Shown here one piece after another: positions 1 to 8,273 of a stretch of DNA of 64,000 nucleotides. The stretch is from a virus. The first letter of the stretch is position 1, and each line of letters begins with the position of its first letter. The position numbers were made by a program, and so were the translations under genes. The stretch is from positions 1 through 64,000 of IMG/VR virus record IMGVR_UViG_3300031578_000005; one strand, written 5' to 3'. The notes under the pieces were generated by a model. It worked only from the letters and a program-made list of their open reading frames with translations, was not told the DNA's origin and ran no database searches.

Positions 1-2
1 TG

Positions 3-137
3 AGGTTTAAAAATTATGCCGAGAACTCGATTAAAACGTATATTTATCATGCCCAACAATTTTTAAATGGTTTTGATAATGATATTTATCACATATCTCA
101 AAATAAAGCAAAAAGAATTTTAGAGTGGATTTTTTAA
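3..137 (+). pseudogene. Tyrosine recombinase N-terminal (SAM-like) fragment
   Basis: An open frame enters from the left edge and stops at 135-137. Its last 44 residues read like the core-binding (SAM-like) domain of tyrosine recombinases such as Xer and integron integrases: a helix with YAENSIKTYIYHAQQFL, then a D-x-x-HIS segment and a helix ending ILEWIF. In the family this domain is N-terminal and is followed by the catalytic domain (R...H-x-x-R...Y). Here a stop codon follows at once, so the catalytic part is missing or lies in another frame outside the window. It sits just before a gene related to cassette genes at 61-62 kb, which makes a decayed integron-type integrase attractive but unproven. 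Only 44 residues are visible. Confidence 0.35.
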
Positions 138-144
138 TTCTGAA

Positions 145-153
145 TATTTATAT
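145..153 (+). promoter_or_regulatory. Late-type promoter motif
   Basis: TATTTATAT ends 11 nt before the ATG at 165. The surrounding bases, from TTTAATTCTG onward, are also found before the cassette gene at 61293. Confidence 0.5.
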
Positions 154-164
154 ATAAAGAAAAT

Positions 165-674
165 ATGAGTGAAGATATACGAAAAATGATTGATAAGGTT
201 AAGAATTTTAAGGAATTTGTAAATGAAAATGTTGTAGTGAAAGATGTTTTATATACCGATATTCAAAATTTTATAAAGTCAAATAATTTACAATATTTGA
301 TAAAGTCATGTGATTTGAGTAAAGGGAATTGTGATACAGTAACAAAAAAATTGTATAATTATTTATTGAACGTTGGGTATAATGATGATGATTTACAAGA
401 AATTGAATTATTAAACCCTAAATTTGAAACTGATGAAGCACATCCAGAGTGGCAAAAATATGATAAGAAATATTTGGTTCATGTTATATTGAATGTTGGT
501 AATTTTTTCGTTGATTTAACTGGTTCTCAATACTCGAAATCTCAATCTGGTATAAAAATATATACACTAAGTGAACTTGGTGATTTATGGGGTAATTATA
601 AGATTATGAAAAAAGATAGTGAAGGTAAATATATTGGTGGTGATTATTCGAGAGCCAAAGTTAGAAAATTTTAA
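165..674 (+). CDS. Putative packaged protein with papain-like Cys-His-Asp motif
   Basis: This 169-aa protein begins with an amphipathic leader (residues 1-21) containing KVKNFKEFVNE, nearly the same as the leaders of the genes at 61293 and 61977. By analogy with T4 capsid-targeting sequences I infer packaging into the head and cleavage after VNE by the gp21-like protease. The mature part has a Cys near residue 56 (GNCDTVT), a HVILNV strand with His106, and VDLTGSQ with Asp117. That order is seen in papain-like or transglutaminase-like toxins and proteases, so an injected enzyme is possible but unproven. It is preceded by a late-type promoter motif and followed by a half attC-like site at 745. 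Confidence 0.6.
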   Translation: MSEDIRKMIDKVKNFKEFVNENVVVKDVLYTDIQNFIKSNNLQYLIKSCDLSKGNCDTVTKKLYNYLLNVGYNDDDLQEIELLNPKFETDEAHPEWQKYDKKYLVHVILNVGNFFVDLTGSQYSKSQSGIKIYTLSELGDLWGNYKIMKKDSEGKYIGGDYSRAKVRKF

Positions 675-744
675 TATGTGTTGGAAAAATTCTTTTTGTT
701 TTTCATCACGAAAGATAAATTGAAACACTAAACTAAGACATGGA

Positions 745-821
745 GCATAACTACCAAATATAAACACCTGTCGTAACAAGCTATAAATCAATGATTATAA
801 AACAATCTTTGGCGGACTTAC
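745..821 (+). repeat. Half attC-like site plus 66-bp repeat copy A
   Basis: GCATAAC at 745-751 looks like the left core of an attC site. The following 66 bp (756-821) match 32475-32540 with about 6 differences. The second copy also directly follows an attC-like left core, so the segment may mark the end of a cassette array. No complementary right arm is visible here. Confidence 0.5.
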
Positions 822-906
822 AAGTGTCTGTGAAAAATAAAGTAATATAAGAAATACAGATCAAACGATTATTTATTTGAATGACAAAATAAGAAACAGT
901 ATTTTG

Positions 907-927
907 CCACATTATTAATAATTGTGG
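907..927. terminator. Possible bidirectional terminator hairpin
   Basis: A near-perfect palindrome (CCACA arms around TTATTAATAAT) lies between the convergent genes ending at 674 and 946. The T-tract is weak on both sides. Confidence 0.35.
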
Positions 928-945
928 TTAAAAATAGTTTAAATT

Positions 946-1497
946 TTAATCACCTTTTGTTTCCGACAATAAATTGATTATATCTTCCTTTACCGGAACT
1001 CCGTTTATCTTTTTCCAATAACTTTTAAATCCACCAATAGTCTTTTTTGTTTCATCAGTAACATTATTAGCATTTTCGACTTCATAATATCTATTTTTTT
1101 GACCACTCATATTATACTCAATAATATCACCTCTATTAATTTCAAGTTGTTTTTCTTCAAGCTCTTTTAAATAAACACCAAAGCTAATATTACCAGTATC
1201 ATCACGAACAATTCCTCCGGGATTATTACCATAATATTCCTGCTTACCTTCTTCAACAACAACCATTACATTTATACGCACAGGTGCCATAAATGATTTA
1301 TCTTTGGGTTTACTTTGTCCATATAATGTATGTGACTTTGTTTCTAATAAATTAATCCTATATATAATAACAAATTGTGGATTATCTGTTTGTAAATAAT
1401 TTCGTCCATACATAACATCCAAATCAAAAGAATCTTCGGTCATAAATAAACCCATTCTTTCATTTTCTAAGTCAATTATTTGTTTTTGCTTTTTCAT
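946..1497 (-). CDS. Putative neck protein (gp14-like)
   Basis: This 183-aa protein has the segments DLDVMYGRNYL and RGDIIEYNMSGQKNRYYEV. In layout they resemble the T4 gp14 neck family, where a G-D-x-I/L-x-F/Y strand is followed by a Y/F-E-I/V strand. It overlaps by 4 nt the upstream gene ending at 1494 and shares its operon. A gp13-like gene lies on the same strand at 3285-4403, with a hom­ing endonuclease in opposite orientation between them. The assignment is from remembered family patterns only; it may be another head-tail connector component. Confidence 0.4.
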   Translation of the reverse strand: MKKQKQIIDLENERMGLFMTEDSFDLDVMYGRNYLQTDNPQFVIIYRINLLETKSHTLYGQSKPKDKSFMAPVRINVMVVVEEGKQEYYGNNPGGIVRDDTGNISFGVYLKELEEKQLEINRGDIIEYNMSGQKNRYYEVENANNVTDETKKTIGGFKSYWKKINGVPVKEDIINLLSETKGD

Positions 1498-2033
1498 AAT
1501 TCACAGTTATTTGTGGTATAATTTTTAATTGCAGTTAAATCCCAAATACAGCCACTATCAATATCCCAACCGTTCATCCATTTATAATAATTTACACTCT
1601 TATAATTAGGAATTTCAATTCCTTTGTAGTGTTCAACAACATTTTTCCAATTAACAAAAAATTCACCATTACCATATTTTTCACTAAAATCAACTACCTT
1701 ATCACGGGTATCTAATATTAAAATATCAGTAAAATCAATATTAAGTGTGATATTATATTTTTTAATTTGAAAAACATCATGTTTTTTATAGTTTCGATAT
1801 TCAGCTTCCCTATTATTAATATTACATAATCTGTTCCATTTACCATTAATTTGATACCATAAGCCATTTGGTTTACTCCAATTATTTGATTGTTCATATG
1901 TTCTATTTAAATCTATCGTATTATTATCCGTATTAACACTCCTTGTTCCAATAACATTAACACTTCTGGGAACAAAGTCCTCATTTAATATTTTCATTAA
2001 TTCAAAAAGTCTTTCTTTATTATCCTTTTTCAT
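1494..2033 (-). CDS. Putative packaged protein with LNE leader
   Basis: The 179-aa product starts with MKKDNKERLFELMKILNED, an amphipathic helix ending in LNE. The same pattern (RLFEVM, RLLEIM) occurs at 40507 and 49189. I infer a capsid-targeting leader processed by the gp21-like protease. The body has WYQINGKWNRLC, KGIEIPNY and a C-terminal GWDIDSGCIWD segment; I do not recognise the fold. A late-type motif lies 15 nt upstream of the start. It may encode a head-internal protein ejected with the DNA. Confidence 0.55.
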   Translation of the reverse strand: MKKDNKERLFELMKILNEDFVPRSVNVIGTRSVNTDNNTIDLNRTYEQSNNWSKPNGLWYQINGKWNRLCNINNREAEYRNYKKHDVFQIKKYNITLNIDFTDILILDTRDKVVDFSEKYGNGEFFVNWKNVVEHYKGIEIPNYKSVNYYKWMNGWDIDSGCIWDLTAIKNYTTNNCEL

Positions 2034-2048
2034 ATTAAATTGTTATGA

Positions 2049-2057
2049 ATATAAATA
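2049..2057 (-). promoter_or_regulatory. Late-type promoter motif
   Basis: TATTTATAT on the minus strand, preceded by G, lies 15 nt before the start at 2033. Confidence 0.45.
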
Positions 2058-2121
2058 CCATGATTTTTTAATTAATTTTGGAAATATTCGTGGTTGAAAT
2101 GTCTTTTAGTCATGATGCGAG

Positions 2122-2130
2122 TATTTATAT
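2122..2130 (+). promoter_or_regulatory. Late-type promoter motif
   Basis: GTATTTATATTAAA ends about 13 nt before ATG 2144. This supports that ATG over the in-frame ATG at 2078. Confidence 0.5.
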
Positions 2131-2143
2131 TAAATTGTATATT

Positions 2144-3292
2144 ATGAATAATAATGAACTTAAAAATTATCTAAATTTAGATAATAAATCAGGATATAAA
2201 ACACGTGAAAAACATATTAAAAATAATTTCCCCGATACATATAATGAAATTATTAATTTAAATCAAAATAATGACTGGTTTACAAACTTATATAATTATG
2301 TTAATGACATTAATGAAAATAAGTTGTGTTCCCAATGTGGAAAAGTATTATCTGTTAGAATATTTAATTTAGGTTATCCACAATATTGTTCAACTTACTG
2401 TAAAAACACAAATATTAAATTTAAGGAAAAAATAAAAAAATCTTGTCAATTAAAATATGGCGTTGATAATCCATCTAAATCGGAATTTGTTAAGGATAAA
2501 ATTAAAAATAAGTTATATAAAGACGGAAAATGGTATAATGAAACTGATGAATTTAAAAAGAAATCAAAACAAACGTGTTTAAAAAAATATGGTGTAGAAC
2601 ATTTCTCAAAGACCAAAGAATATCATGAAAAAGTGAAAGAAACTAGTTTAAATAGATATGGTGTCGATTCATATAGTATGACTGAGGAATATAGAAATGA
2701 TATAAAACAACGAAACATGGAAAAATATGGTGTTGAATATTATTTCCAGACCAAAGAATGTACCGATAAAACAAAAAAGACGAATATTGAAAAATATGGT
2801 GTGGATAGTTACACCAAAACTGATGGATATAAAGCTAAAATGAAGAAATATTATATAGATAAATATGGTGTTGAATATCCCATGCAAATTGACGAATTTA
2901 AAAATAAGATGGTGGATACAATGATTCAAAAATACGGTGAACTCTGGGTAAAAAACGCACCTAAATATAATCCAAATTCAATCATATATTTAGATATGAT
3001 TTCCAACAAATTGGGGTTACATATTCAACATGCATTAAATGGTGGTGAGAAAAAATTTGTTAGGTATTGGGTTGATGGGTATATTGGAGAACATAACATA
3101 TGTATTGAATGGGATGAAAAACACCATAATGGATTAAGACAAAAAGAACGAGATAAGACTAAAGAAATATTCATTAAAGAAAATTATCATTGTAAGTTTA
3201 TTCGTATTAACGAAAAAGAATTTTTTAAAAACATTGAGACCAACATATATAATATATGTGGTCTCATTAATAATTTGATTGGTATTAAATAG
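2144..3292 (+). CDS. EDxHD-type homing endonuclease with KYGV repeats
   Basis: This is a 382-aa free-standing homing endonuclease. A Cys pair region (CSQCGK, CSTYCK) is followed by about eight repeats built around KYGVD-x-(P/Y)-S-K, the DNA-binding repeats common in phage endonucleases. The C-terminal nuclease domain has HNICIEWDEKHHN, the E-D-x-H core of the EDxHD (Vsr-like) family. It is encoded opposite to the neck genes around it and overlaps the end of the gene on the other strand by 8 nt. That fits insertion between two head genes. An intact relative helps interpret the frameshifted copy at 29342-30939. Confidence 0.8.
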   Translation: MNNNELKNYLNLDNKSGYKTREKHIKNNFPDTYNEIINLNQNNDWFTNLYNYVNDINENKLCSQCGKVLSVRIFNLGYPQYCSTYCKNTNIKFKEKIKKSCQLKYGVDNPSKSEFVKDKIKNKLYKDGKWYNETDEFKKKSKQTCLKKYGVEHFSKTKEYHEKVKETSLNRYGVDSYSMTEEYRNDIKQRNMEKYGVEYYFQTKECTDKTKKTNIEKYGVDSYTKTDGYKAKMKKYYIDKYGVEYPMQIDEFKNKMVDTMIQKYGELWVKNAPKYNPNSIIYLDMISNKLGLHIQHALNGGEKKFVRYWVDGYIGEHNICIEWDEKHHNGLRQKERDKTKEIFIKENYHCKFIRINEKEFFKNIETNIYNICGLINNLIGIK

Positions 3293-4403
3293 CGATGATA
3301 GGAAATTTGGGTGGCATAAACCCTCTTTCACGATTTACATTTTCAGCAATTTTTGCTCTTTTTTCAGTTAAATTAACTTGACTTATTTCTTCTAATTGCT
3401 CAAGTATTATTTTTTCAGTATCTTCTTTTAATTTTTGGCCCTCATCAAGTAAGTGCCGATACTCAAGAGTTAATTGTTTTTCTGTTACGCCTAATTCGCC
3501 ACTATAGAACCCTCTAACTCCGCCTAAAACTATTTTTACTTTAGCGATTAATAAATTACGAATTTGTTGATGTGCGACATCATTCATATTACTCCATTGC
3601 AATACTTTTATTGGTGGGTCTGATGGTAATCTAACCACATCATCATTTTCTTCTAAACATTTGTCCCTACCAGTACTATTTGTGTCATAATACCAATAAT
3701 ATACTCGTCTACCTGCATAATGTTTCCCCCATGTAGAAGCAATTTCATATCTATCATTAGGAATTGGATATAAATGCAGCATTTTTTCACCCGTTGCTAA
3801 ACCAGTAATACGATATGTTAATATTGACTGTAACACTCGTTGTTTCATTCTTCTATCCTGTGCTGAAAGTAACGTCGAATATGTCGGCTGCACATATAAT
3901 GCAGGACGACCAAGATACGACATCCCCATCATGCCTGCACTCCAAGCATTTAATGCAAAAGGATCAACCAAACCACCATCAATTTCAGGGGGAGTTTCCC
4001 ATAGAACTTCATTAACTTCACGTCCAGCTGGAATAATATAATGCTGAGTGTTTTCAGCTGTTGTTATAAAATCTCTTTTTAATTCCCAGCCAGTTGCTGC
4101 TGGAGCATTAGTCCCCATACCCACCTGTTTAGAATATGCATAAGTATAAGATTCCATATAAGTATTTGATTTTGTTGTAAATGCACTAACAAAATCACTA
4201 TTTTCTTTACTTAAACCCTCTAAACCTATCCATTGTTGTTGGATCAACCAACTATTGAGTAATGATGAATAATCTTCAATAACCATTTCTAAATATGAAT
4301 CAATCATTTCATCTTTTATTTCAAATGGACGTAGTGGATAACCTAATTCATGTTTGACTTGAAGATATAATTTATTTTTATCTGCTGTTGTTATTAATGC
4401 CAT
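3285..4403 (-). CDS. Neck protein (gp13-like)
   Basis: A 372-aa structural protein. The C-terminal third (AKVKIVLGGVRGFYSGELG, then a long charged helix and a final PPKFPIIAI) parallels the end of T4 gp13, where a LAKELNGQIL helix and GGVTIDG segment precede a terminal PPFGILVG. In T4 gp13 and gp14 form the neck that joins head to tail. The gp14-like gene lies downstream on the same strand after an inserted endonuclease gene. A late-type motif is at 4441-4449, about 37 nt upstream. Confidence 0.6.
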   Translation of the reverse strand: MALITTADKNKLYLQVKHELGYPLRPFEIKDEMIDSYLEMVIEDYSSLLNSWLIQQQWIGLEGLSKENSDFVSAFTTKSNTYMESYTYAYSKQVGMGTNAPAATGWELKRDFITTAENTQHYIIPAGREVNEVLWETPPEIDGGLVDPFALNAWSAGMMGMSYLGRPALYVQPTYSTLLSAQDRRMKQRVLQSILTYRITGLATGEKMLHLYPIPNDRYEIASTWGKHYAGRRVYYWYYDTNSTGRDKCLEENDDVVRLPSDPPIKVLQWSNMNDVAHQQIRNLLIAKVKIVLGGVRGFYSGELGVTEKQLTLEYRHLLDEGQKLKEDTEKIILEQLEEISQVNLTEKRAKIAENVNRERGFMPPKFPIIAI

Positions 4404-4440
4404 AAAATTAGTATTTAAATAACTATAATATTACTGTTGA

Positions 4441-4449
4441 ATATAAATA
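4441..4449 (-). promoter_or_regulatory. Late-type promoter motif
   Basis: GTATTTATAT on the minus strand, 37 nt upstream of the gp13-like gene start. Confidence 0.4.
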
Positions 4450-4533
4450 CTTAAAAGTTTTTTTAAAATAATAGTGTTAAATCAAAATGATTGTTATATA
4501 TTTGTAATTGATATTAATTAATTTAAAATTATT

Positions 4534-5037
4534 GTGTATAAAATCAAATATGGTATTAATTTAAACGATCATGGACGACCAGTAATTAATTTGCCCGAAG
4601 ATTATATTCACAGGGCAGAAGATAAATTCTTATCGATTGAATTAACAAGATATATACTTGGTGAAGTATATGTGCGTAAAAGTTCTGAACTTGATAATGA
4701 AACAAGTACTGCTCTAGAGACAACAATTAAATTTCTAGGACAAATCGGCGATAATATTGCTGAAATATTATATGAACAGATGAAATTCATGGGAGATATG
4801 GCAATGAATATTGATTGTGAATATCATATACAAGTTATATCTATCGAGGAAAGGAATAATTTACCTGAAAAAAACATTGTTTTTGACGATAAAATTTTTG
4901 ATAGGTTTGAGGGATTGAGAGTTTGCACTAATTTAGATATATCGAGATACCGTACGAGTGATCTTAAGCGAATGCTTGATATTTATGAACTTAAAGGTGG
5001 CATAACTAACGAACATTGGGTTAAATTAAATGGATAA
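4534..5037 (+). CDS. Hypothetical protein, GTG start
   Basis: A 167-aa protein of unknown function starting at GTG (MYKIKYGINLNDHGRPVINL). It is rich in acidic residues with a central amphipathic region and has no motif I recognise. TATATTTG at 4497-4504 could be a host-type -7 box, though the -33 element is weak. The gene overlaps the next gene by 8 nt, so the two are probably co-translated in the operon that runs through the helicase at 5266. Confidence 0.6.
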   Translation: MYKIKYGINLNDHGRPVINLPEDYIHRAEDKFLSIELTRYILGEVYVRKSSELDNETSTALETTIKFLGQIGDNIAEILYEQMKFMGDMAMNIDCEYHIQVISIEERNNLPEKNIVFDDKIFDRFEGLRVCTNLDISRYRTSDLKRMLDIYELKGGITNEHWVKLNG

Positions 5038-5251
5038 CGTCAAATGTATTGGTTGTGGTAAATGTTGTAACAAACATTGGCTTCTCAGATTAACTTCTGA
5101 GTATGAAAAATCATTATTTACTAATCAATTAGTTTATAATGACTTTATCTGGACTGATGAATGTCAATATAATGTCAATAATAAATGCAGTATTCATGAA
5201 AACAAACCCAGTAGATGTAAAGAGTATTATTGTGAAGAACATTTTAATTAA
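5030..5251 (+). CDS. YkgJ-like CxxCxxCC metal-binding protein
   Basis: The 73-aa product has CIGCGKCC near its start and CQYNVNNKCSIHENKPSRC later, the cysteine pattern of the YkgJ/UPF0153 family, small Zn or Fe-S cluster proteins of uncertain role. It is shorter than most cellular members. It starts inside the previous gene and is followed 14 nt later by the helicase gene. Confidence 0.75.
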   Translation: MDNVKCIGCGKCCNKHWLLRLTSEYEKSLFTNQLVYNDFIWTDECQYNVNNKCSIHENKPSRCKEYYCEEHFN

Positions 5252-5265
5252 AACAGGAATAATTA

Positions 5266-6753
5266 ATGAATCATAAATTAACTGCTGAACAAAAAAAGAT
5301 ATTTTTATTCACTGAAAAAAGACCTGAAAACATTTTAATTAAAGCATTTGCGGGTGCTGGAAAAACATTTACAATTGTCGAAGCAGTAAAATTATTACCC
5401 AAAGATAAATCAATAATGTTTTTAGCTTTTAATAAACACATTCAGGAAGAATTAAAAACAAAACTACCTGAATATGTTAGATGCTATACCACCTATGGAT
5501 TAGGCATGTCTGCAATTAAAAGAAAATACGGTGATAATATCAAATTTGATGAATTTAAAGCAGATAAGATAATTCAAAAAAAGGCCAAGGCTTGGAGTCT
5601 TGATGAAGAATTTAAAAGTAATGAAGAAATATCTATCTATCTCAATAACATCAAGAAGCTCGTAAATTTATGTAGATTGACTTTGACAATGAAAGCCGAA
5701 TATATTTCATATGTTTCTGAAAGATATGACATACAATTAAGTAAGCCAAAAGACATTAAACGTGTACTTAAGGTCTTGGATTTTATGAGTACGAACAGAG
5801 AAACGTTTGATTATACGGACATGATTTATCTCCCAGCAATAGATAATAGCATATGGTTTTTTCCTCAAGACTATGTATTTGTTGATGAAATTCAGGATTT
5901 AAATCGCTGTCAAATTAAAATAATTGAGAAAGTCCTCAAAAGAAACAGAACAACAAAAAAACTTGTGGGAAGATTAATTTCGGTTGGAGATTTTTTTCAG
6001 GGCATTTATGGTTTTAATGCTGCTGATGAGAAATCATTTGAATGGTTCGAAAAGTTTCCAAACACAAAAATATTACCACTTTCAACATCATTTAGATGTT
6101 CAAAGAATGTAATTAAAAAAGCACAAGAAATTGTTCCAGACATTAAAGCACTTGATGATGCACCCGATGGTAATGTTAGAGATGGTGATGTTTTAACCGA
6201 AGCACAGAGTGGTGATTTTGTAATATGTAGAACAACAATGCCATTGGTTAAACTATTCTTCGAATTTTTAGTTCAACATAAAAAAGCTGTTATTAAAGGT
6301 AGTGATATTGGTATTCATTTAATTGAATTGATTGGAAACATTAATAGTATTGAAAAACTTATTAACTTTTGGGAAGATGAGTTGCTAAAATTTAAAAAAG
6401 ATTTAAAATCTGATGGAGTTTTAAATCCTAATGAACATAGTGGCTATGTCGCACTTGAGGATAAAGTAACAACACTTTTGTTTTTAGCTAGGTTATCTGA
6501 TAGTATTTTGGATTTAAAATATAAAATTAAAACAATATTTACTGATGAAATTCAAGGAATTGTTTTAAGTACAGTACATAAGGTCAAGGGCTTAGAATCT
6601 GATAGGGTTTTTATAATCAGACCGGATTTATTACCAATGAAAAATACCAAATCATGGCAATATATTCAAGAAAAAAATTTGGAATATGTAGCATATACAA
6701 GGGCTAGATTAGAATTAATTTTTGATAGAGAATGGACTGATGAAGATAAATAA
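5266..6753 (+). CDS. Superfamily 1 (UvrD/Dda-like) DNA helicase
   Basis: A 495-aa SF1 helicase. Visible motifs are Walker A AFAGAGKT (27-34), motif Ia LAFNKHIQ, a TTYG element, Walker B VDEIQD (206-211), motif III GDFFQGIYGF (241-250), motif IV SFRCS, motif V VLSTVHKVKGLE and motif VI EYVAYTRAR. Such phage helicases act in replication initiation or recombination, as T4 Dda does. It is third in an operon of overlapping or closely spaced genes. The sequence gives no hint of extra domains. Confidence 0.9.
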   Translation: MNHKLTAEQKKIFLFTEKRPENILIKAFAGAGKTFTIVEAVKLLPKDKSIMFLAFNKHIQEELKTKLPEYVRCYTTYGLGMSAIKRKYGDNIKFDEFKADKIIQKKAKAWSLDEEFKSNEEISIYLNNIKKLVNLCRLTLTMKAEYISYVSERYDIQLSKPKDIKRVLKVLDFMSTNRETFDYTDMIYLPAIDNSIWFFPQDYVFVDEIQDLNRCQIKIIEKVLKRNRTTKKLVGRLISVGDFFQGIYGFNAADEKSFEWFEKFPNTKILPLSTSFRCSKNVIKKAQEIVPDIKALDDAPDGNVRDGDVLTEAQSGDFVICRTTMPLVKLFFEFLVQHKKAVIKGSDIGIHLIELIGNINSIEKLINFWEDELLKFKKDLKSDGVLNPNEHSGYVALEDKVTTLLFLARLSDSILDLKYKIKTIFTDEIQGIVLSTVHKVKGLESDRVFIIRPDLLPMKNTKSWQYIQEKNLEYVAYTRARLELIFDREWTDEDK

Positions 6754-6776
6754 TCAATACATGCAAAACTTTTAAT

Positions 6777-6959
6777 ATGGAAATAACAAAAGAAATGATT
6801 GAAAAAGAACTTGGATATGAAATTAATAGTTTCAAATTAGAACCATTTTATATGAATGGTGAATGTGTTGGATTAAGCGTTGGTGTTGAACCAAAAAGAC
6901 GTGTTGAATTTATCGCCATGACAATAACTATTGAGAAATCAAGTGATTATGAAAAATAA
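6777..6959 (+). CDS. Small hypothetical protein
   Basis: A 60-aa protein (MEITKEMIEKELGYEIN...). It follows the helicase by 23 nt and overlaps the next small gene by 11 nt. Function unknown. Confidence 0.5.
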   Translation: MEITKEMIEKELGYEINSFKLEPFYMNGECVGLSVGVEPKRRVEFIAMTITIEKSSDYEK

Positions 6960-7101
6960 TATCGAATTAATTGATAGTGAATTGGGTGAAACAATGACTC
7001 AATATATTGTTATGATTGAACATACAAGAACATTGTTTGAAAATTTCCTGATCATATTGGGGATTCCAAAAGAACTATGTGAAATTAAAGGTGCTAAATA
7101 A
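6949..7101 (+). CDS. Small hypothetical protein
   Basis: A 50-aa frame (MKNNIELIDSELGETMTQYI...) starting inside the previous gene. It has a central hydrophobic helix around FENFLIILGIP. Translational coupling is likely; function unknown. Confidence 0.4.
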   Translation: MKNNIELIDSELGETMTQYIVMIEHTRTLFENFLIILGIPKELCEIKGAK

Positions 7102-7108
7102 TATAACT

Positions 7109-7198
7109 ATGGTAAATATGAATAGTATCATTATGCTAATAAGAGATATTGATAAGTATGTAACAATAGAAATAATTGACATTAATAATAATTTATAA
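7109..7198 (+). CDS. Very small hypothetical peptide
   Basis: A 29-aa frame (MVNMNSIIMLIRDIDKYVTIE...) filling the gap between two operon genes. Supported only by position and frame. Confidence 0.25.
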   Translation: MVNMNSIIMLIRDIDKYVTIEIIDINNNL

Positions 7199-7199
7199 T

Positions 7200-7535
7200 A
7201 TGAAAAATACTGGAACAAGTACCACAAATAATATAAGCACAGTACAACTAACTACAATTGATAGTAATATAAATTTTGGAACATCGGCCACAACAGGCTA
7301 TGATGAATGGAGCAATTTCCCGACATTAATAAAAGCTGTTGAAGTTGGTGAAACTATTGAGTTTATATACAAACAAACATCAAATATTTCTTATCTTGGT
7401 ATCTATCCACAAGGATCACCACGAGAACGAGTGTTTAAAATTGTTTTTAGCTGTAAGAACGGTAAGTGGAATAAATCCGAACCGATTTTTGGTGTAATTA
7501 TCCCACCAAGTGATGAAGAATATGAATTTGATTAA
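7200..7535 (+). CDS. Hypothetical protein, beta-rich
   Basis: A 111-aa protein starting MKNTGTSTTN. This ATG directly follows the previous stop and is preferred to the in-frame ATG at 7176. The Thr/Ser/Asn-rich N-terminus and alternating strands (IEFIYKQTSNISYLGIY) suggest a beta-sandwich. Function unknown. Confidence 0.5.
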   Translation: MKNTGTSTTNNISTVQLTTIDSNINFGTSATTGYDEWSNFPTLIKAVEVGETIEFIYKQTSNISYLGIYPQGSPRERVFKIVFSCKNGKWNKSEPIFGVIIPPSDEEYEFD

Positions 7536-7562
7536 AATAATAACACTAAAGCTATAAAAGAT

Positions 7563-7877
7563 ATGAAAACTTTAATAAAAAAATATGTAGATGCTGGTGT
7601 TTTTCGAAACAAAATTATAGTATCATCATTACCATCAGTTTGTAACTGGTCATTATCAAGAAAATGCTTGGTTGGTGAAAATGGTATTGAACCATTGGAA
7701 ATACTGGATGATGGTGATGGAAACAAACGTTTATCATTTGAAAATAACAGAATGATTTCGATGCAAAATAGAACTGAAATTAATGTTGATGAGATTAATA
7801 ATTCAGCAGGAATAATTATTTCAAATGCAACTTATGGGAGGCCATATTTTAGATTTGGATTTATACCAACAGAATAA
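7563..7877 (+). CDS. Hypothetical protein
   Basis: A 104-aa protein (MKTLIKKYVDAGVFRNKII...). Nothing recognised. It is followed by a segment resembling the right half of an attC-like site (7902-7919), which may mark the start of a decayed cassette. Confidence 0.5.
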   Translation: MKTLIKKYVDAGVFRNKIIVSSLPSVCNWSLSRKCLVGENGIEPLEILDDGDGNKRLSFENNRMISMQNRTEINVDEINNSAGIIISNATYGRPYFRFGFIPTE

Positions 7878-7937
7878 TGTTAAATCGGAGTGCTTTGGTA
7901 GTATTGCATATATTGCTTGTTAGTAAATCGTAAAATC

Positions 7938-8144
7938 ATGGGACAAATCATTAAAGAACAAACTTTTGAACGAGATGAAGATAATGGCGGTGGTGAAATA
8001 ATACAAAAATGTGAATATAATAGTATAAGTGAATGGATAACAGTTGAAACTGACGAACAGAGATTATCACTGCCAACATTTGAATGGAGTATGTTAGTGG
8101 ATTTGATAAACAAAAGTTTGGCTATGAAAGGGCACTCACTTTAA
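7938..8144 (+). CDS. Hypothetical protein in degenerate cassette
   Basis: A 68-aa product, MGQIIKEQTFERDEDNGGGE..., with alternating charged strands and no known motif. The ATG at 7938 begins 18 nt after the presumed cassette junction, and the stop lies just before the hairpin at 8163. This is typical of integron cassette gene layout. Function unknown. Confidence 0.45.
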   Translation: MGQIIKEQTFERDEDNGGGEIIQKCEYNSISEWITVETDEQRLSLPTFEWSMLVDLINKSLAMKGHSL

Positions 8145-8162
8145 TTGTTTCTAGCAAGTTGC

Positions 8163-8221
8163 ACCATGAGTAGGTTTGTAATAATTTGAAATGTAATACT
8201 ATACAAACCTGTTCATGGTGT
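8163..8221 (+). repeat. attC-like hairpin (degenerate site)
   Basis: CACCATGAGTAGGTTTGTA and TACAAACCTGTTCATGGTG form a 19-bp imperfect stem with a 21-nt loop, followed by TTAGCA. Confidence 0.5.
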
Positions 8222-8273
8222 TAGCAGTAGTTATTAATTTAAAATCAAGTATTTATGAAAAATAATAAAAATT

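Larger units (their letters stand above)
7919..8227 (+). mobile_element. Degenerate integron-like gene cassette
   Basis: GCATATATTGCTTG/TTAGTA (junction at 7919/7920) resembles the right core of an attC site. The segment ends with a strong hairpin, 8163-8181 pairing with 8203-8221 over 19 bp with two mismatches, followed by G/TTAGCA. The expected left core is TTCTAGC instead of xxxTAAC, and pairs with the cassette start at only 6 of 8 bases. It therefore looks like a decayed relative of the cassettes at 31 and 61 kb. Confidence 0.45.

Noticed and set aside
8146-8235. Plain transcription terminator at the 8163-8221 hairpin
   Set aside because: No T-tract follows and the loop is 21 nt; the G/TTAGCA ending and context fit a decayed attC-like site better.
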